64,000 bases of DNA from CAYPNF01 sp964411985 (GCA_964411985.1 CAYPNF010000019.1:1-64000); one strand, 5' to 3'. Positions 27,130 to 38,271 are shown, counted from the first letter of the stretch. Numbers and translations are program-made. The notes: generated by a model from the letters alone, not told the origin.

Positions 27130-27290
27130 TCATGGCCACAAGAATATGTCCACGGCCGGAGCTGACGCGCGAGAACTGGATAAGGCTTAACGGGAAGTGG
27201 CAGTTCGAGATCACTCGTTTCCTCAAGGAGGGCACCAACGAAATGGTGGTAAAGGTACTGCATGACATGTGGTCGAGGTGCCAACAACCC
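27130..27290 (+). pseudogene. GH2 sugar-binding-domain fragment with internal deletion
   Basis: The same frame continues with RPELTRENWIRLNGKWQFEI, the typical beginning of a GH2 sugar-binding domain, joined directly to TRFLKEGTNEMVVKVLHD, which in intact GH2 proteins lies about 70 residues further on. The two pieces are therefore fused by an in-frame deletion. The frame degenerates after about 27290 and runs into the histidine kinase start. Confidence 0.65.
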
Positions 27291-27409
27291 GGGAATGCAC
27301 CGGTTTCGTTCCCCCAGGATGGAATCGTCTTGACCCAAGACTCCCGGAGCGACATGAGAAGGAAGCGCGCAACGAACGCGGGTGATGAGGCCGGTTGTCG
27401 GTGTCGAAC

Positions 27410-29526
27410 ATGGACGCGTTAGTGCACAAACGCAGAAGAGTGATCTTCCACTTCCTGCTGGGAATTGGACTGCCCAGCCTGCTGCTGGGATACCTGGCAT
27501 TCCGGGGCATCCGGAATGATGTAGCGTTGCTGGAAAAAGCGCGGCTCCACGAACACAACACCCTGGCGCACAAGGTTGTGGAGTCGATCGATGACAGGAT
27601 TTCCGAGCTCGAGAAGGGGCTTCTCGCCGCCACCCCAAATCAGCAGGTGTCTCGCGCGGGTGCAGTCGCCCTCGATTTGCTGCGGCTTGTGAAGAGCCAG
27701 GAGCCTCTTATCGAAGAAGTCTTCTCGTTTGACCGCGGCGAGCAGATCCAGTTTCCCCTTGCCAGGCTCCTTTTTGTGTCTGAACACAGAACAGCACCAT
27801 CTGCTCCTGGACCGCGATCCAGCGGCCTTTTACTTGGCCAACAGCAGGAATTCCAGGAGCGGCGCTATCAAGAAGCCTTGACCAGCTATCAACAGGCGTT
27901 TGCCCTGGCGTCCAGCCATGAACTGAAAGGAGAAGTCCTCAATGCCATTGCCCGCGTCCAGAAGAAAGCTCACCTGTTCACGGGCGCCATCGAATCTTAC
28001 CAGAGCATTGTACAAGGCTACGCCGATCTACGAATCTCTGGCGGCACGCCGTCGGGATTGGCCGCCCGGCTGGAACTCGCCGCGCTGTATGCCGCCATCG
28101 ACGATCCCAACCGCGCGGTTCAGACCTTGATTCATCTGTACGAGGACCTGATTGACCCAAAATGGACGCTGGAAAAGACGGAATATGAATTCTTCGCACG
28201 GGAAATAGAGCAAATGATGGATGAAAGCCTGCTGCGAGACGCCCCGGTGCAGTCGCTGGAGAACACATACCGAAGGCTCAAGGGCGAGGAGCGCCGGCGC
28301 CGGGCGAGCACGGAAAGGCTACTCACCTTTCAGGCCAACGCCGCACCCAGTCTATCGCCCCGGGTCCCTTGGGCGCCAGAGGAAGCTGGCAGCAAACCCA
28401 GCCGCTATGTGCTGGACTTTGGACGGTACACATACCTGGTTTCCCTCCTGAGCGAAAAAGGGAGTGGCGAGCCTGTGGGTCAGATGTGGGGGCTGCTGTT
28501 CGATGCGGGGCACCTCCAGGCCGACCTGCTCCAGCCACGGATCCGACAGTTTATTGGCTCCGAGCCTATCCCCTGGGCCATCACGGGCGGGGATGGCCAA
28601 GTCCTGCTGAAATCCGATGACTCGGCGGCGGGACCTCTGACCGTGCGTGCGAATTTCGCCGGCAACTTTCCCCCGTGGTCACTGGAACTTCACCAGCCGG
28701 GAGGTCATCTGGCGGAAACGTTGCTCACTTCCCGACGATCGGTGTATTTGTGGGTCTTTGTCCTCCTGGCGGGCATTCTGATCTTTGGCCTGACGCTGAC
28801 CATTCGCATCGTCACCCACGAGCTGGCGTTGGGGAAGATGAAGTCCGACTTTGTCTCGACCGTGTCCCACGAGTTTAAGAGTCCGCTGACCTCCATCCGA
28901 CAGTTAGCCGAGATGCTGCAGGCTGGCCGGGTCCCTTCCGAGGAACGGCGGCAACGTTACTATGATGTGCTTGTGGAACAAAGCAAACGACTGTCGGTGC
29001 TCGTGGATAACATCCTGGATTTCGCGAAAATGGAGGAAGGCAAGCGAGCATTTGAGTTTGCGACTGTGGACGTGGGTTCACTTCTGGAGGAGGTCGTGTC
29101 CACGATGCAACAGCAAGTGCGGCATGAAGGCTTTACGATCCAGGCCAGCATTGCTGCACCCTTGCCGGGCATCTCCGCAGACCGCGCGGCCTTGACCCAG
29201 GCGATCACCAATCTTATCGACAATGCCATCAAGTACTCCGCCGTCGCCAAAGAGATCCACGTTTGCGGATTCGTCGAGGACCGGGAGCTGGTCGTGGCCG
29301 TGCAGGACTTCGGCGTGGGCATCCGGTCAGAGGACCTCGGCCGGGTGTTCGAACGTTTTTATCGCGGCGGCGACGAACTGACGCGAGCAGTGAAGGGAAG
29401 CGGCCTGGGACTGACGCTGGTCAAACAAATCGTGGAAGCCCATCATGGGAGCGTGCGCGTGGAGAGTGAGCCAGGTCGCGGCAGCACCTTCTCCATCCGG
29501 CTTCCCCTGGAATCGACGCCGGCGAA

Positions 29527-29530
<4 letters not shown>
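27410..29530 (+). CDS. Sensor histidine kinase with TPR-like extracytoplasmic domain
   Basis: A 706-residue kinase. Span 1 is at residues ~12-30 and span 2 at ~444-466. The ~410-residue loop between has a helical-repeat segment (QEFQERRYQEALTSYQQAFALA) resembling TPRs, unusual for a periplasmic sensor. The HisKA box is VSTVSHEFKSPLTS (His ~486), followed by HATPase with NAIKY and GSGLGLTLVK. The ATG at 27410 is preferred over a TTG five codons earlier; the ribosome site is weak. Its stop overlaps the start of the downstream regulator by 4 bp (29527-29530), so the two form a coupled pair. Upstream lies pseudogene debris, which may carry its promoter. Confidence 0.9.
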
Positions 29531-30213
<683 letters not shown>

Positions 30214-30361
30214 GCTCAACTTCACCCAATCTCCACCGAAACTTCATTGGGGCTTCACGCTGGCGAGCGCGCTCTTTGGTATAGTCGCCTCCGAAACCAT
30301 GATGGTTTTGGCAGTGAGATTGGATCGAAAGCATCGCCACGTCAGACGAAAGGAAACAACC

Positions 30362-32536
30362 ATGCGCGCAAGCACACGACGGACAAACCAATCCGGAAGC
30401 CCGGAGACAACCAGGATGCCCCGCAGGATCAGTTGGGTGGCACTGGCGTTACTCATTCTGGCCTCGGTGCCGGCGTATGCCCAGCAGAGCGCCGGAGTTC
30501 TCCTGCAATCCGGGCTGTACAAGGAGGACGTGAATGGAGACCTGGAGGCGGCCCTCAAGATCTACGAGCAAGTGATGAAGGAGTTTCCCCAGGACCGTCC
30601 CGTTGCGGCCAAGGCGCTGTTGCATATCGCCTTGTGCAAAGAGAAGCTGGGACAGCAAGAAGCGCTTGGTGCTTATCGGAAGGTGGTGGACCAGTATCCC
30701 GAACAACAGGCCGTAGTGAGCACAGCCAAGGAGAGGATAACCGCTCTCTCCGCCATCGCGGAAAAGAGGGCTGCCTTGCCCACTCTTGAGAAAGTCCAAG
30801 TCCCGACGAAAGTCCCGGCGGACGCTCAATTGTCGCCTGATGGCAAGCAAATCCTCTTCGTTAGCGAGAAGCAGCTCTGGATTGCACCGAGATCCAGCGG
30901 AGTGGGGAAAGGCTACCCGGGAACACCCAAGCGGATCGACACTGCAGGCGTGGTGGTGGGGTGGTTTGGCTTGACCTGGTCGGCTGACGGACGCTGGATT
31001 GCCTTCAATAGCGAGTCCGGAAAAGAACAACTCCGGGCGATTTGCGTCGTCCCTGCGGAGGGTGGAACGCCCAGAAAGGTACACGAGAACAAGTGTGATT
31101 TCCGGCTCGTCAACTATCGGATGAGCTTGTCCCCGCGCGGAGAAGCGGTTGCCTTTGCCTCTGTCGATGAGAGTGAGCTTCATATCTATACCCTGCGACT
31201 TGACGGCGGCTCACCAAAAAGACTGGTCGATGCTCCCGCCAGGGAACCGGTTTTCTCCCCGGACGGGAAGACGATCGCCTATGTGGAGGACAAGAATCTG
31301 GGTCGGCAGGGAGGTGGGCTATGGGTCGTTCCGGCCGAAGGCGGAACTCCCAGGCGCGTCGCTGAGGCAACGAACGCTTCAACCCCGGTCTGGTCCCCTG
31401 ATGGCAGCAGGCTCGCCTTCGTGGATGAAGCAGCGTCCACCCAGGTCCGCGTCATTCCCCTGGCCCAGGGGGGAGGCCCTGGCGGCGAAGGAATCACGAT
31501 CGACTGCCGTCGCGAAGGGCTTGACAATGTGGGTCGCTTGACCGGTTGGACGCCTGACAACGAGCTTGGGGCAGTCTGCGGGAAATCGACCGATTTCTCC
31601 CTTTACACGTTGCCTTTGCAGGGAGGGAAGCCGACTTTCGTCTCCCACAGGGGTTATCCAATGCAGCCACGGTGGTCGCCGGATGGAACGCGGATCTACC
31701 ACGTCAACAAGCTGGACGAGACCAGTGGTCATTGGGAGCAACTCGCCCTCGCGTATGTTTCTGCTGAAGGGGGAACTGTGACCACGGTGCCGCTCAAGGC
31801 AGAGCCCAAGATCCGGCTGGGTGAGTACGGGACGGGGAACCGCTTATCCCCAGACGGCGCTTCTATTGTCTTCGCCGGTCAAAAGCACGACGAAGGAAAG
31901 TACACGTTTCATCTTTGGACCCTACCCGTGCAGGGAGGAACGCCCAGGCAACTCACCGATGAACCGGCAAGTGTCACGGATTGGTTCCCTGGTTGGTCGC
32001 CAGACGGAAAGCAAATCGCTTTTGTGCGCATTGAAGACTCCGGGTACGCGGACTCGGCCTGGAAACCGAATATCTTTGTCATTCCCGCCGAGGGCGGAAA
32101 ACCCAGGCCGTTAACGTCAGAAGGAGATCGGGTTTTCGGCTTCGGCCCGGTGATCTGGTCGCCGGATGGAGCACTCCTGGCGTTCTTCTCCCGTAACAAC
32201 CCAGGCAGCCCTGCTGGAACGATCAAGGTCATCCCCGCAACCGGCGGAACGGCTCGAGTCGTGACGAACGTGAAAGCAATTTTTGCCAACAAAGAGATGG
32301 CCTGGTCTCCCGACAGCCGTCGAATAGCCTACAATTCACCGGGAGAGAAGATCAGCATCGTTTCACTAGAGGATGGAAAAATCGAGGAAATCAAGCCGTC
32401 GCTGGAAGGGGCCACTATCTACCATCTTGATTGGTCACCCGACGGGAAACGTCTTGTTTTTGCGGGCGCCAGTGGAGGTGGCACCGAGTATTGGATGATA
32501 GGGGACTTTCTGCCCCGCTCGGAGAGTGCAAAATGA
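30362..32536 (+). CDS. Secreted TPR plus PD40 (TolB-like beta-propeller) protein
   Basis: A 724-residue protein starting at ATG 30362 behind AAAGGAA. A signal peptide (~20-42, ALALLILASVPAYAQ) is followed by a short TPR-like helical region (~45-140) and then many WD40-like PD40 repeats of the pattern P-x-W-S-P-D-G-K-x-I-A-F (e.g. PRWSPDGTRIY, PGWSPDGKQIAF) to the C terminus. There is no peptidase domain, in contrast to the S9 protein at 372-2498. It probably acts as a periplasmic scaffold or sensor; its place behind a kinase/regulator pair whose sensor is also TPR-like is suggestive. Confidence 0.88.
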   Translation: MRASTRRTNQSGSPETTRMPRRISWVALALLILASVPAYAQQSAGVLLQSGLYKEDVNGDLEAALKIYEQVMKEFPQDRPVAAKALLHIALCKEKLGQQEALGAYRKVVDQYPEQQAVVSTAKERITALSAIAEKRAALPTLEKVQVPTKVPADAQLSPDGKQILFVSEKQLWIAPRSSGVGKGYPGTPKRIDTAGVVVGWFGLTWSADGRWIAFNSESGKEQLRAICVVPAEGGTPRKVHENKCDFRLVNYRMSLSPRGEAVAFASVDESELHIYTLRLDGGSPKRLVDAPAREPVFSPDGKTIAYVEDKNLGRQGGGLWVVPAEGGTPRRVAEATNASTPVWSPDGSRLAFVDEAASTQVRVIPLAQGGGPGGEGITIDCRREGLDNVGRLTGWTPDNELGAVCGKSTDFSLYTLPLQGGKPTFVSHRGYPMQPRWSPDGTRIYHVNKLDETSGHWEQLALAYVSAEGGTVTTVPLKAEPKIRLGEYGTGNRLSPDGASIVFAGQKHDEGKYTFHLWTLPVQGGTPRQLTDEPASVTDWFPGWSPDGKQIAFVRIEDSGYADSAWKPNIFVIPAEGGKPRPLTSEGDRVFGFGPVIWSPDGALLAFFSRNNPGSPAGTIKVIPATGGTARVVTNVKAIFANKEMAWSPDSRRIAYNSPGEKISIVSLEDGKIEEIKPSLEGATIYHLDWSPDGKRLVFAGASGGGTEYWMIGDFLPRSESAK

Positions 32537-32710
32537 TCCCCCTGAAGGGTGCGGTGAGAAATTGCCCAGTCTCTTTCTACAGTCGCTTCTTAGCGAAAAC
32601 TCGGCCCGATGGGCTCCTCAGGTTATGATCAAACTGGGTAGAACCCACAGCTTGGTTCCTATGTGACTTGGAGAGCCCAGTCGAGTATCCTCATTTCTTA
32701 AGGTTATAGC

Positions 32711-34876
32711 CTATTCTTTCGCTACCTGTCGTGGGACGATGGGGACATGACCGGCCTCCAGCCCTGGCGGCGGGATCACAAGCAAGGCCGGGTCGACTTC
32801 GGCGAGTTTTCCAGTGGTGGGGGAGGGGAGGTAGTCGCGCTCTTTTGTCCAAGGCCGGTGGAGCTTCTCCACTCCTTTCTGCAGGTCCTCCCGCTCTTGA
32901 TCCGTTAGATCTGTGTCGAGCACATCTCGCACTTTTCGGAGTAACACACTCGGGGAAAAGGGCTTTTGGAGAAAGGTGATTTCAGAGTCCAGAACCCCGT
33001 GGCGAAGGACCTCATCGGGGGTGTATCCCGATAGGTAGAGCACTTTGATGCCTGGCTTTAGCGCCATAACTTGCGCCGCCAGTCTCCGCCCCCCCAACTC
33101 AGGCATCACCACGTCAGAAACCAGCAAGTGGATGGGCCCGGGGTTCGCCTCGGCCAGGCGGGTCGCCTCTGGGCCATCGGCGGCTTCCAGCACCCTATAG
33201 CCGCAGCTTTGGAGGACTTTATGGGTCACAGCGCGCACGGCTCCATCGTCTTCAGCCAGGAGAATCGTTTCGTGGCCGTGTGGTATTTGGTCGACGTCGA
33301 TTGGCGCTTCCCACGCGGATGCCAACTCTTCAACCTCAGGAAGGTAAATCGTGAAGGTAGTGCCGCCTCCAGGTTGGCTTGACACACAGATAAGTCCGCC
33401 GCTCTGTTTGATGAAGCCGTAGACCATCGACAACCCGAGGCCCGTGCCTCTCCCAAGCTCCTTGGTGGTAAAGAAGGGTTCAAAGATGCGAGCCTTGGTA
33501 GTCTCGTCCATTCCGCATCCGGTATCGCTCACCGCCAGCATGATGTATCGGCCCGGCTTGGCCTCTGTGTGCGAGCAGCAGTACGTGTGATCCAGTACGG
33601 CGTTGGCAGTGGTAACAGTGAGCGTACCCCCTTCAGGCATGGCATCGCGTGCGTTGACCACTAAATTCATTAAGACCTGCTCCACCTGTCCGGGATCAGC
33701 CTTGACCCGGCCCAAATCAGGCTTGAGGACGGTAGTGAATACAACGTCCTCCCCCACCAACCGTCTGAGCATCTTCTCGCAGTGGGTCACAATGCCGTTC
33801 AGTTCGAGCACCCTCGGTTCGAGCACTTGTTTGCGGCTAAACGCTAGCAGCTGGCGGGTCAGCATGGCGGCTCTCTCCCCGGCCGCGCTGATTTCCTCAA
33901 GCATGTCCTTTCTCCAATTCCCCGGGAGCGCATCTCTCAGGAGTATGCTGCTGCAACAGGAAATGACGGTGAGCAAGTTGTTAAAATCGTGCGCAACACC
34001 TCCCGCGAGTTGGCCGACCGCCTCCATCTTCTGCGCTTGGCGGAACTGTTCCTCCAGTTGCTTCATCCTGGTAATGTCATGCGCGACTTTCGATGCGCCC
34101 ACGACTTCTCCGTCTCTGACCTCGATGGGGCAGATGTCCACGGAAACGGTGATGGAGGAGCCGTCTTTTTTGCGTCGCACCGTTTCCTGAGCTGACAACC
34201 GCTCGTGCTTCTTAACCTTTTCCAGGATATGAAGGTATTCTTGGTAACGCTCCGGAGCAAAGAGAACGGAGATCGAACGCCCAATCATCTCCTCGGCAGT
34301 GTAGCCATAGAGCCGCTCTGCGCCGGGGTTCCAATGGACCACAATCCCATTCAAAGTCATGCTGACAATCGCGTCCTCGGAGCAATCAACAATTGCCGCT
34401 AGTCTTGCCTGGTCGGCCTCAGCTTGCTTGCGCTCTGTGATGTCCTCGGAAATGCCGACGAAGTTCACTTTTAGGTCCTGGCCGTCGTTTACCGGATATC
34501 CTCGATCCCAGATCCAGCGCAGAGAGCCATCGGGCCGCCGGATGCGGTAAACCTCCTCGTAGTGCCCGGTCTGTTGCCTTGTGCCCACTGCGTTGCTCAC
34601 TCGTTCCCGGTCTTCGGGCGCAACGGCGTCCAAGAAGGACGGGGGGGTGTCAAAGAGGCTTTGCCGAGTACGTCCCCAAACCGTTTCGTAAGCGGGGCTG
34701 ACATAGTGCATCTTGGTTTGCCGGGCATCGGCCACCCAGAGTACCTCGCGAAGATGTAGCGCCAGTAAGCGAAATTGTTCCTCTTCACTCTTCCGTTCTG
34801 GCTTCGTCTGCGCTTGAGATGCGAGTTCGGGCAAGTCAGGCATACTATATGTGGTTACAGTCGGCGCACGCACCAT
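32711..34876 (-). CDS. PAS-PAS hybrid histidine kinase with C-terminal receiver
   Basis: A soluble kinase of about 721 residues. It has two PAS domains (~40-160 and ~165-290, the first with the PAC-like RRPDGSLRWIWDRGYPV), an HK box AGGVAHDFNNLLTV (His near residue 295), an HATPase with GRGTGLGLSMVYG, and a receiver domain with phosphoacceptor in HLLVSDVVMPELGG (Asp near 587). There is no membrane span. The start is uncertain: ATG 34876 is used here, with TTG 34918 and ATG 34843 as alternatives. It is divergent from the PRC-barrel gene, and one copy of the shared upstream element (34947-34967) faces it. It has no adjacent DNA-binding partner. Confidence 0.88.
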   Translation of the reverse strand: MVRAPTVTTYSMPDLPELASQAQTKPERKSEEEQFRLLALHLREVLWVADARQTKMHYVSPAYETVWGRTRQSLFDTPPSFLDAVAPEDRERVSNAVGTRQQTGHYEEVYRIRRPDGSLRWIWDRGYPVNDGQDLKVNFVGISEDITERKQAEADQARLAAIVDCSEDAIVSMTLNGIVVHWNPGAERLYGYTAEEMIGRSISVLFAPERYQEYLHILEKVKKHERLSAQETVRRKKDGSSITVSVDICPIEVRDGEVVGASKVAHDITRMKQLEEQFRQAQKMEAVGQLAGGVAHDFNNLLTVISCCSSILLRDALPGNWRKDMLEEISAAGERAAMLTRQLLAFSRKQVLEPRVLELNGIVTHCEKMLRRLVGEDVVFTTVLKPDLGRVKADPGQVEQVLMNLVVNARDAMPEGGTLTVTTANAVLDHTYCCSHTEAKPGRYIMLAVSDTGCGMDETTKARIFEPFFTTKELGRGTGLGLSMVYGFIKQSGGLICVSSQPGGGTTFTIYLPEVEELASAWEAPIDVDQIPHGHETILLAEDDGAVRAVTHKVLQSCGYRVLEAADGPEATRLAEANPGPIHLLVSDVVMPELGGRRLAAQVMALKPGIKVLYLSGYTPDEVLRHGVLDSEITFLQKPFSPSVLLRKVRDVLDTDLTDQEREDLQKGVEKLHRPWTKERDYLPSPTTGKLAEVDPALLVIPPPGLEAGHVPIVPRQVAKE

Positions 34877-34946
34877 GGGTTCTTGTTCTGTTTGTGGTTT
34901 CTCGCGATGGCTGTTCAAGACAAGCTACGCCACCGCTTGGCTCTCT

Positions 34947-34967
34947 GCCATGGGGTGTAACCCTACC
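34947..34967 (-). promoter_or_regulatory. Shared upstream element, copy 1 (hybrid kinase)
   Basis: On the minus strand reads GGTAGGGTTACACCCCAT followed by GGC. It lies 28-104 bp upstream of the hybrid kinase depending on which start is used, and is one of six near-identical copies. Confidence 0.7.
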
Positions 34968-35075
34968 CTCCTGCGAAGGCTGGAGCGGCAACCATGGTAA
35001 AGATACGATAAGGATCGGCATATCGAGCCTAGCCCGTCGGTCTAGAATGGCGCGCGAATCGCGGGGGAGCGACCG

Positions 35076-35096
35076 GGTAGGGTTTCACCCCATAGC
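35076..35096 (+). promoter_or_regulatory. Shared upstream element, copy 2 (PRC-barrel unit)
   Basis: Reads GGTAGGGTTTCACCCCAT followed by AGC on the plus strand, 130 bp before the PRC-barrel ATG. Confidence 0.72.
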
Positions 35097-35226
35097 AAAG
35101 ACATCCCTCCTGACACAAGTTCAGTTATGGCACCTTTGCCGAGTGCATTGAGACGTTTCTTTCAAACACCGCTCTCTCGAATGCCTACAACGGACCAGAA
35201 CAAAACGCAAAAACGAAAGGGTCTTC

Positions 35227-36006
35227 ATGTTGAGCAATGCAAAAACTCTTAGAGGCTACAGACTGGATAGCCTCGATGGGGAAGTCGGAGGGGTCGAAGA
35301 GTTCTACTTCGATGACCGGCACTGGACCATCCGTTATCTAGTCGCTGACACGGGGCCATGGCTCACGGGGCGCCAGGTTTTGATCTCCCCATACGCGCTA
35401 GCCTCGGCATCCAAAGCCGAACACCACATTGCCGTTGACCTGACCAAAAGGCAGATCGAGAACAGTCCCTCCTTGAACAGTGACAAGCCCGTCTCTCGTC
35501 AATTTGAGGAGGCTTACTACGGATATTATGGTTGGCCGACGTATTGGAGTGGCCCCTACATGTGGGGGGCTTTTCCTCACATCGTGAGGGGCCAGGCAGG
35601 ACTCGGGACCGCCACACAAGTTGAGAAGGCGTGGGACCCCCACCTACGCAGCACCCAGGAAGTGACGGGCTATCACATTCAGGCAACCGATGGCGAGATT
35701 GGTCACGTGGAGGATTTCATCATCGATGACGAGACTTGGGCGATCCGTTATTTAATCGTCAGCACGCGGAACTGGTGGCCCGGGAAGAAGATCTTGGTTT
35801 CCCCGCAGTGGATCGAGCGCGTCAGTTGGAGCGAGTCGTTGGTATTCGTGAATCTTAGCCGCGAGTCCATCAAACAAGGACCCGAATACGATGAAGCTGA
35901 GGGAGTAACGCGCGATTATGAAACCAGGTTGCACCGTCACTATGAGCTCGAGGGCTATTGGGGCGGGATCGACCAGCGGAAAGAGTTGGCGCATTCGCAG
36001 CCATAG
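35227..36006 (+). CDS. Tandem PRC-barrel domain protein
   Basis: A 259-residue protein with two PRC-barrel repeats: residues ~5-85 (DGEVGGVEEFYFDDRHWTIRYLV) and ~140-220 (DGEIGHVEDFIIDDETWAIRYLI), joined by a tyrosine- and tryptophan-rich linker (YYGYYGWPTYW). PRC-barrel proteins are small soluble adaptors often found with stress genes. No membrane segment is present. It heads a plus-strand unit including a small gene and an ABC transporter, and carries one shared upstream element 130 bp before its start. Confidence 0.88.
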   Translation: MLSNAKTLRGYRLDSLDGEVGGVEEFYFDDRHWTIRYLVADTGPWLTGRQVLISPYALASASKAEHHIAVDLTKRQIENSPSLNSDKPVSRQFEEAYYGYYGWPTYWSGPYMWGAFPHIVRGQAGLGTATQVEKAWDPHLRSTQEVTGYHIQATDGEIGHVEDFIIDDETWAIRYLIVSTRNWWPGKKILVSPQWIERVSWSESLVFVNLSRESIKQGPEYDEAEGVTRDYETRLHRHYELEGYWGGIDQRKELAHSQP

Positions 36007-36116
36007 ACATCCGGCTGGCTTACTGAGGGGGGTGCGCGCGATGAGGCGGTTGCGTAATCGCCCTGCCACCCTAGCCGATTCTCGGAACCCGCACCCGGCA
36101 TACCAAGGACAGAATC

Positions 36117-36386
36117 ATGAAGAACCCATTGCAGTCTCTGCAGGACGACGGTCAGTCCGTCCGGCTGGACGATCTTCGTCGCAGTCTGATCACCAGTGGC
36201 GAACTCGGTCTTCCCCCCAAAGAAATCACCGAGAAGCTGCTGGCTGAGGGGGGGGAACAGTTCACTTGCGCTTTTGCAGAACGGCTCGAAGCCATCGACC
36301 GCAGCGGCAAGGCGCGCCACCACGACCCCATGGACCTTCTCAGGGTCAGGTTGCTCAAGGAATTGTGTAATGGACAACGCTCGTAA
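36117..36386 (+). CDS. Small hypothetical protein
   Basis: An 89-residue soluble, helical, charged protein behind AAGGA at good spacing. The segment GLPPKEITEKLLAEGGEQFTC is typical of a compact helical domain. No family is recognised. It lies 110 bp after the PRC-barrel gene on the same strand. Confidence 0.65.
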   Translation: MKNPLQSLQDDGQSVRLDDLRRSLITSGELGLPPKEITEKLLAEGGEQFTCAFAERLEAIDRSGKARHHDPMDLLRVRLLKELCNGQRS

Positions 36387-36537
36387 CGAATTACACAAAG
36401 ACGCGTTCCAACTGTAATAGGTTGGGGCTGTGGCAACGACCGTTAGGGTGTCTCAATCTCCATTATTGATCACGGTCGATGGATGCATCCTTCCTTCCGG
36501 TCGAGACTTTCCAGAAGAACCCTGACTCCCCAAGGCT

Positions 36538-38271
36538 GTGAGAGAGACGATCGGCGTAGTGGTCGACAGACAACGGAGCCAGGGGTTGCGAGCCTTCGGG
36601 TGGGTTGACCTGGCGGTACTGGGCTTTCTGACTGCGACGATCTACGCAGTCGTCACCGTAGCTCGCGAATGGAGCGGTGCAACGCCCCCAGTCCCAGAAA
36701 TTCATCTGGAGGTGCGTTACCTGCCCATCTACACCCTGTTCAGTTTGGCTCGTGGTGTGATTGCCTACGGAATCTCCTTTCTCTTTGCTATTGGCTATGG
36801 TTACGCGATGGTACGAATGAAAGGTGCAGAGAGGGTCCTGCTGCCAGTGCTCGATATTCTGCAAAGCATCCCGATTCTGGGTTTCCTGCCGGGATTCGTT
36901 CTCGCCCTGGTCCATCTTTTCCCGCATCAAAACCTCGGGCTAGAAATCGCCTCTGTACTGATGATTGTTACAGGGCAGGTGTGGAACATGACGTTTTCAT
37001 TCTACTCCTCTTTGAAGTCCCTTCCTCCGGATCTCGTAGCTGTGGCTCGGCTCGCTCGAATGCCTTGGTGGGAACGTTTCTTCCGGCTCGAGCTTTCTTT
37101 CGCCGCGACCGGACTACTTTGGAACAGCATGATGTCAATGGCCGGAGGTTGGTTCTTCTTGATGGTGAGCGAGGCATTCGTCTTGGGTGAGCACGACTTC
37201 CGATTGCCAGGGCTCGGTTCCTATATGAGTCTCGCCATTGAGCGAGGCGAAGGGGAAGCCCAACTCCTCGGCGTATTGGCAATGCTCGGGATGATTGTGT
37301 TCTTAGACCAGTTGGTCTGGCGCCCATTGGTGGCGTGGTCGCAAAAGTTCACGGATGAAGCTCCCGACGACGCACCAGCTTCTTGGTTATGGGAACGAGT
37401 CCGACGATCGAGGCTTTGGGCGGAAGGAGAACAGGCATGGGAGCTGTTACGGCCGTTGCTGGAATCAGGGGGCAGGGCGGCCTGGATTGCTGCGAGAGTC
37501 CCCAGCCTGTGGGGCGGAAGGCTTTTGCAGTGCAGTCGACGTCTCGTCCTCATGCTGTTGGGCGTTGCCGTTCTATGGGGTGCTGTCCTGTATGTTCAGC
37601 TTTTGTTCACGCTGACCAGCGTTGAATGGTTTCAGCTGTTTCGGAGTACAGCCGCCACCTTTCTGCGGGTCGTTGCTGCGGTTCTACTCGCCTCTTTGTG
37701 GACCATCCCGATAGGAGTGTTGATCGGCCGACATCCCCATTGGTCACGCGTCCTGCAGCCGATCATCCAGATGGCAGCAAGCTTTCCTGCACCCATGGTC
37801 TTTCCGGTCGTCGTTGGTGCGATGCTCACTCTCGGAACCGGGTTGGGTATCGGTTCGGTGGTCCTGCTTCTGCTGGGCACCCAGTGGTACGTCCTCTTCA
37901 ATGTGATTGCTGGAACAAGCAGAATACCACGTGAACTCTGGGAGGTGTCGCAGCTGTCCCGATTCTCACGGTGGCATCGCTGGCGTCGGCTCATTCTGCC
38001 GGGGATCTTTCCGAGCCTCCTCACAGGTTGGATCACCGCGATGGGAGGTGCGTGGAATGCCAGTATTGTCGCCGAGTACATGAAATATCACGGCCAGACG
38101 CTTCTGACGACCGGTTTGGGCGCGGCCATCAGTCAGGCGACGGAACAAGGACACTTTCATGTGCTGGCCGCGGCAGTGGGGATGATGGCAGCAACAGTTG
38201 TAACATTCAATCGGCTCGTTTGGCGTCCCCTCGGCCATTGGGCTCAAACGCGGTTCACTCTGGAGACCTAA
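36538..38271 (+). CDS. ABC transporter permease, two fused transmembrane domains
   Basis: A 577-residue membrane protein made of two binding-protein-dependent permease domains in one chain (~50-265 and ~350-570). Each ends with an EAA-like cytoplasmic loop (e.g. PPDLVAVARLARMPWWERFFRLELS and PRELWEVSQLSRFSRWHRWRRLILPGIFP) that contacts the ATPase. It resembles permeases of the nitrate/sulfonate/bicarbonate (NitT/TauT) type, but fused. The start is GTG at 36538; GTGs a few codons downstream are possible. It is followed 2 bp later by the ATPase gene. No substrate-binding protein is encoded nearby. Confidence 0.9.
   Translation: MRETIGVVVDRQRSQGLRAFGWVDLAVLGFLTATIYAVVTVAREWSGATPPVPEIHLEVRYLPIYTLFSLARGVIAYGISFLFAIGYGYAMVRMKGAERVLLPVLDILQSIPILGFLPGFVLALVHLFPHQNLGLEIASVLMIVTGQVWNMTFSFYSSLKSLPPDLVAVARLARMPWWERFFRLELSFAATGLLWNSMMSMAGGWFFLMVSEAFVLGEHDFRLPGLGSYMSLAIERGEGEAQLLGVLAMLGMIVFLDQLVWRPLVAWSQKFTDEAPDDAPASWLWERVRRSRLWAEGEQAWELLRPLLESGGRAAWIAARVPSLWGGRLLQCSRRLVLMLLGVAVLWGAVLYVQLLFTLTSVEWFQLFRSTAATFLRVVAAVLLASLWTIPIGVLIGRHPHWSRVLQPIIQMAASFPAPMVFPVVVGAMLTLGTGLGIGSVVLLLLGTQWYVLFNVIAGTSRIPRELWEVSQLSRFSRWHRWRRLILPGIFPSLLTGWITAMGGAWNASIVAEYMKYHGQTLLTTGLGAAISQATEQGHFHVLAAAVGMMAATVVTFNRLVWRPLGHWAQTRFTLET

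Larger units (their letters stand above)
34877..35226. other. Divergent intergenic region with paired regulatory elements
   Basis: About 350 bp between the hybrid kinase and the PRC-barrel gene with no coding signal. It holds two inverted copies of the shared 21 bp element, each oriented toward the gene on its side, listed separately. Confidence 0.7.

Noticed and set aside
34919..35226. A tRNA or small RNA gene between the hybrid kinase and the PRC-barrel gene.
   Set aside because: No cloverleaf, TTCGA loop or strong structured RNA with flanking promoter was seen; the only structure is the inverted element pair.
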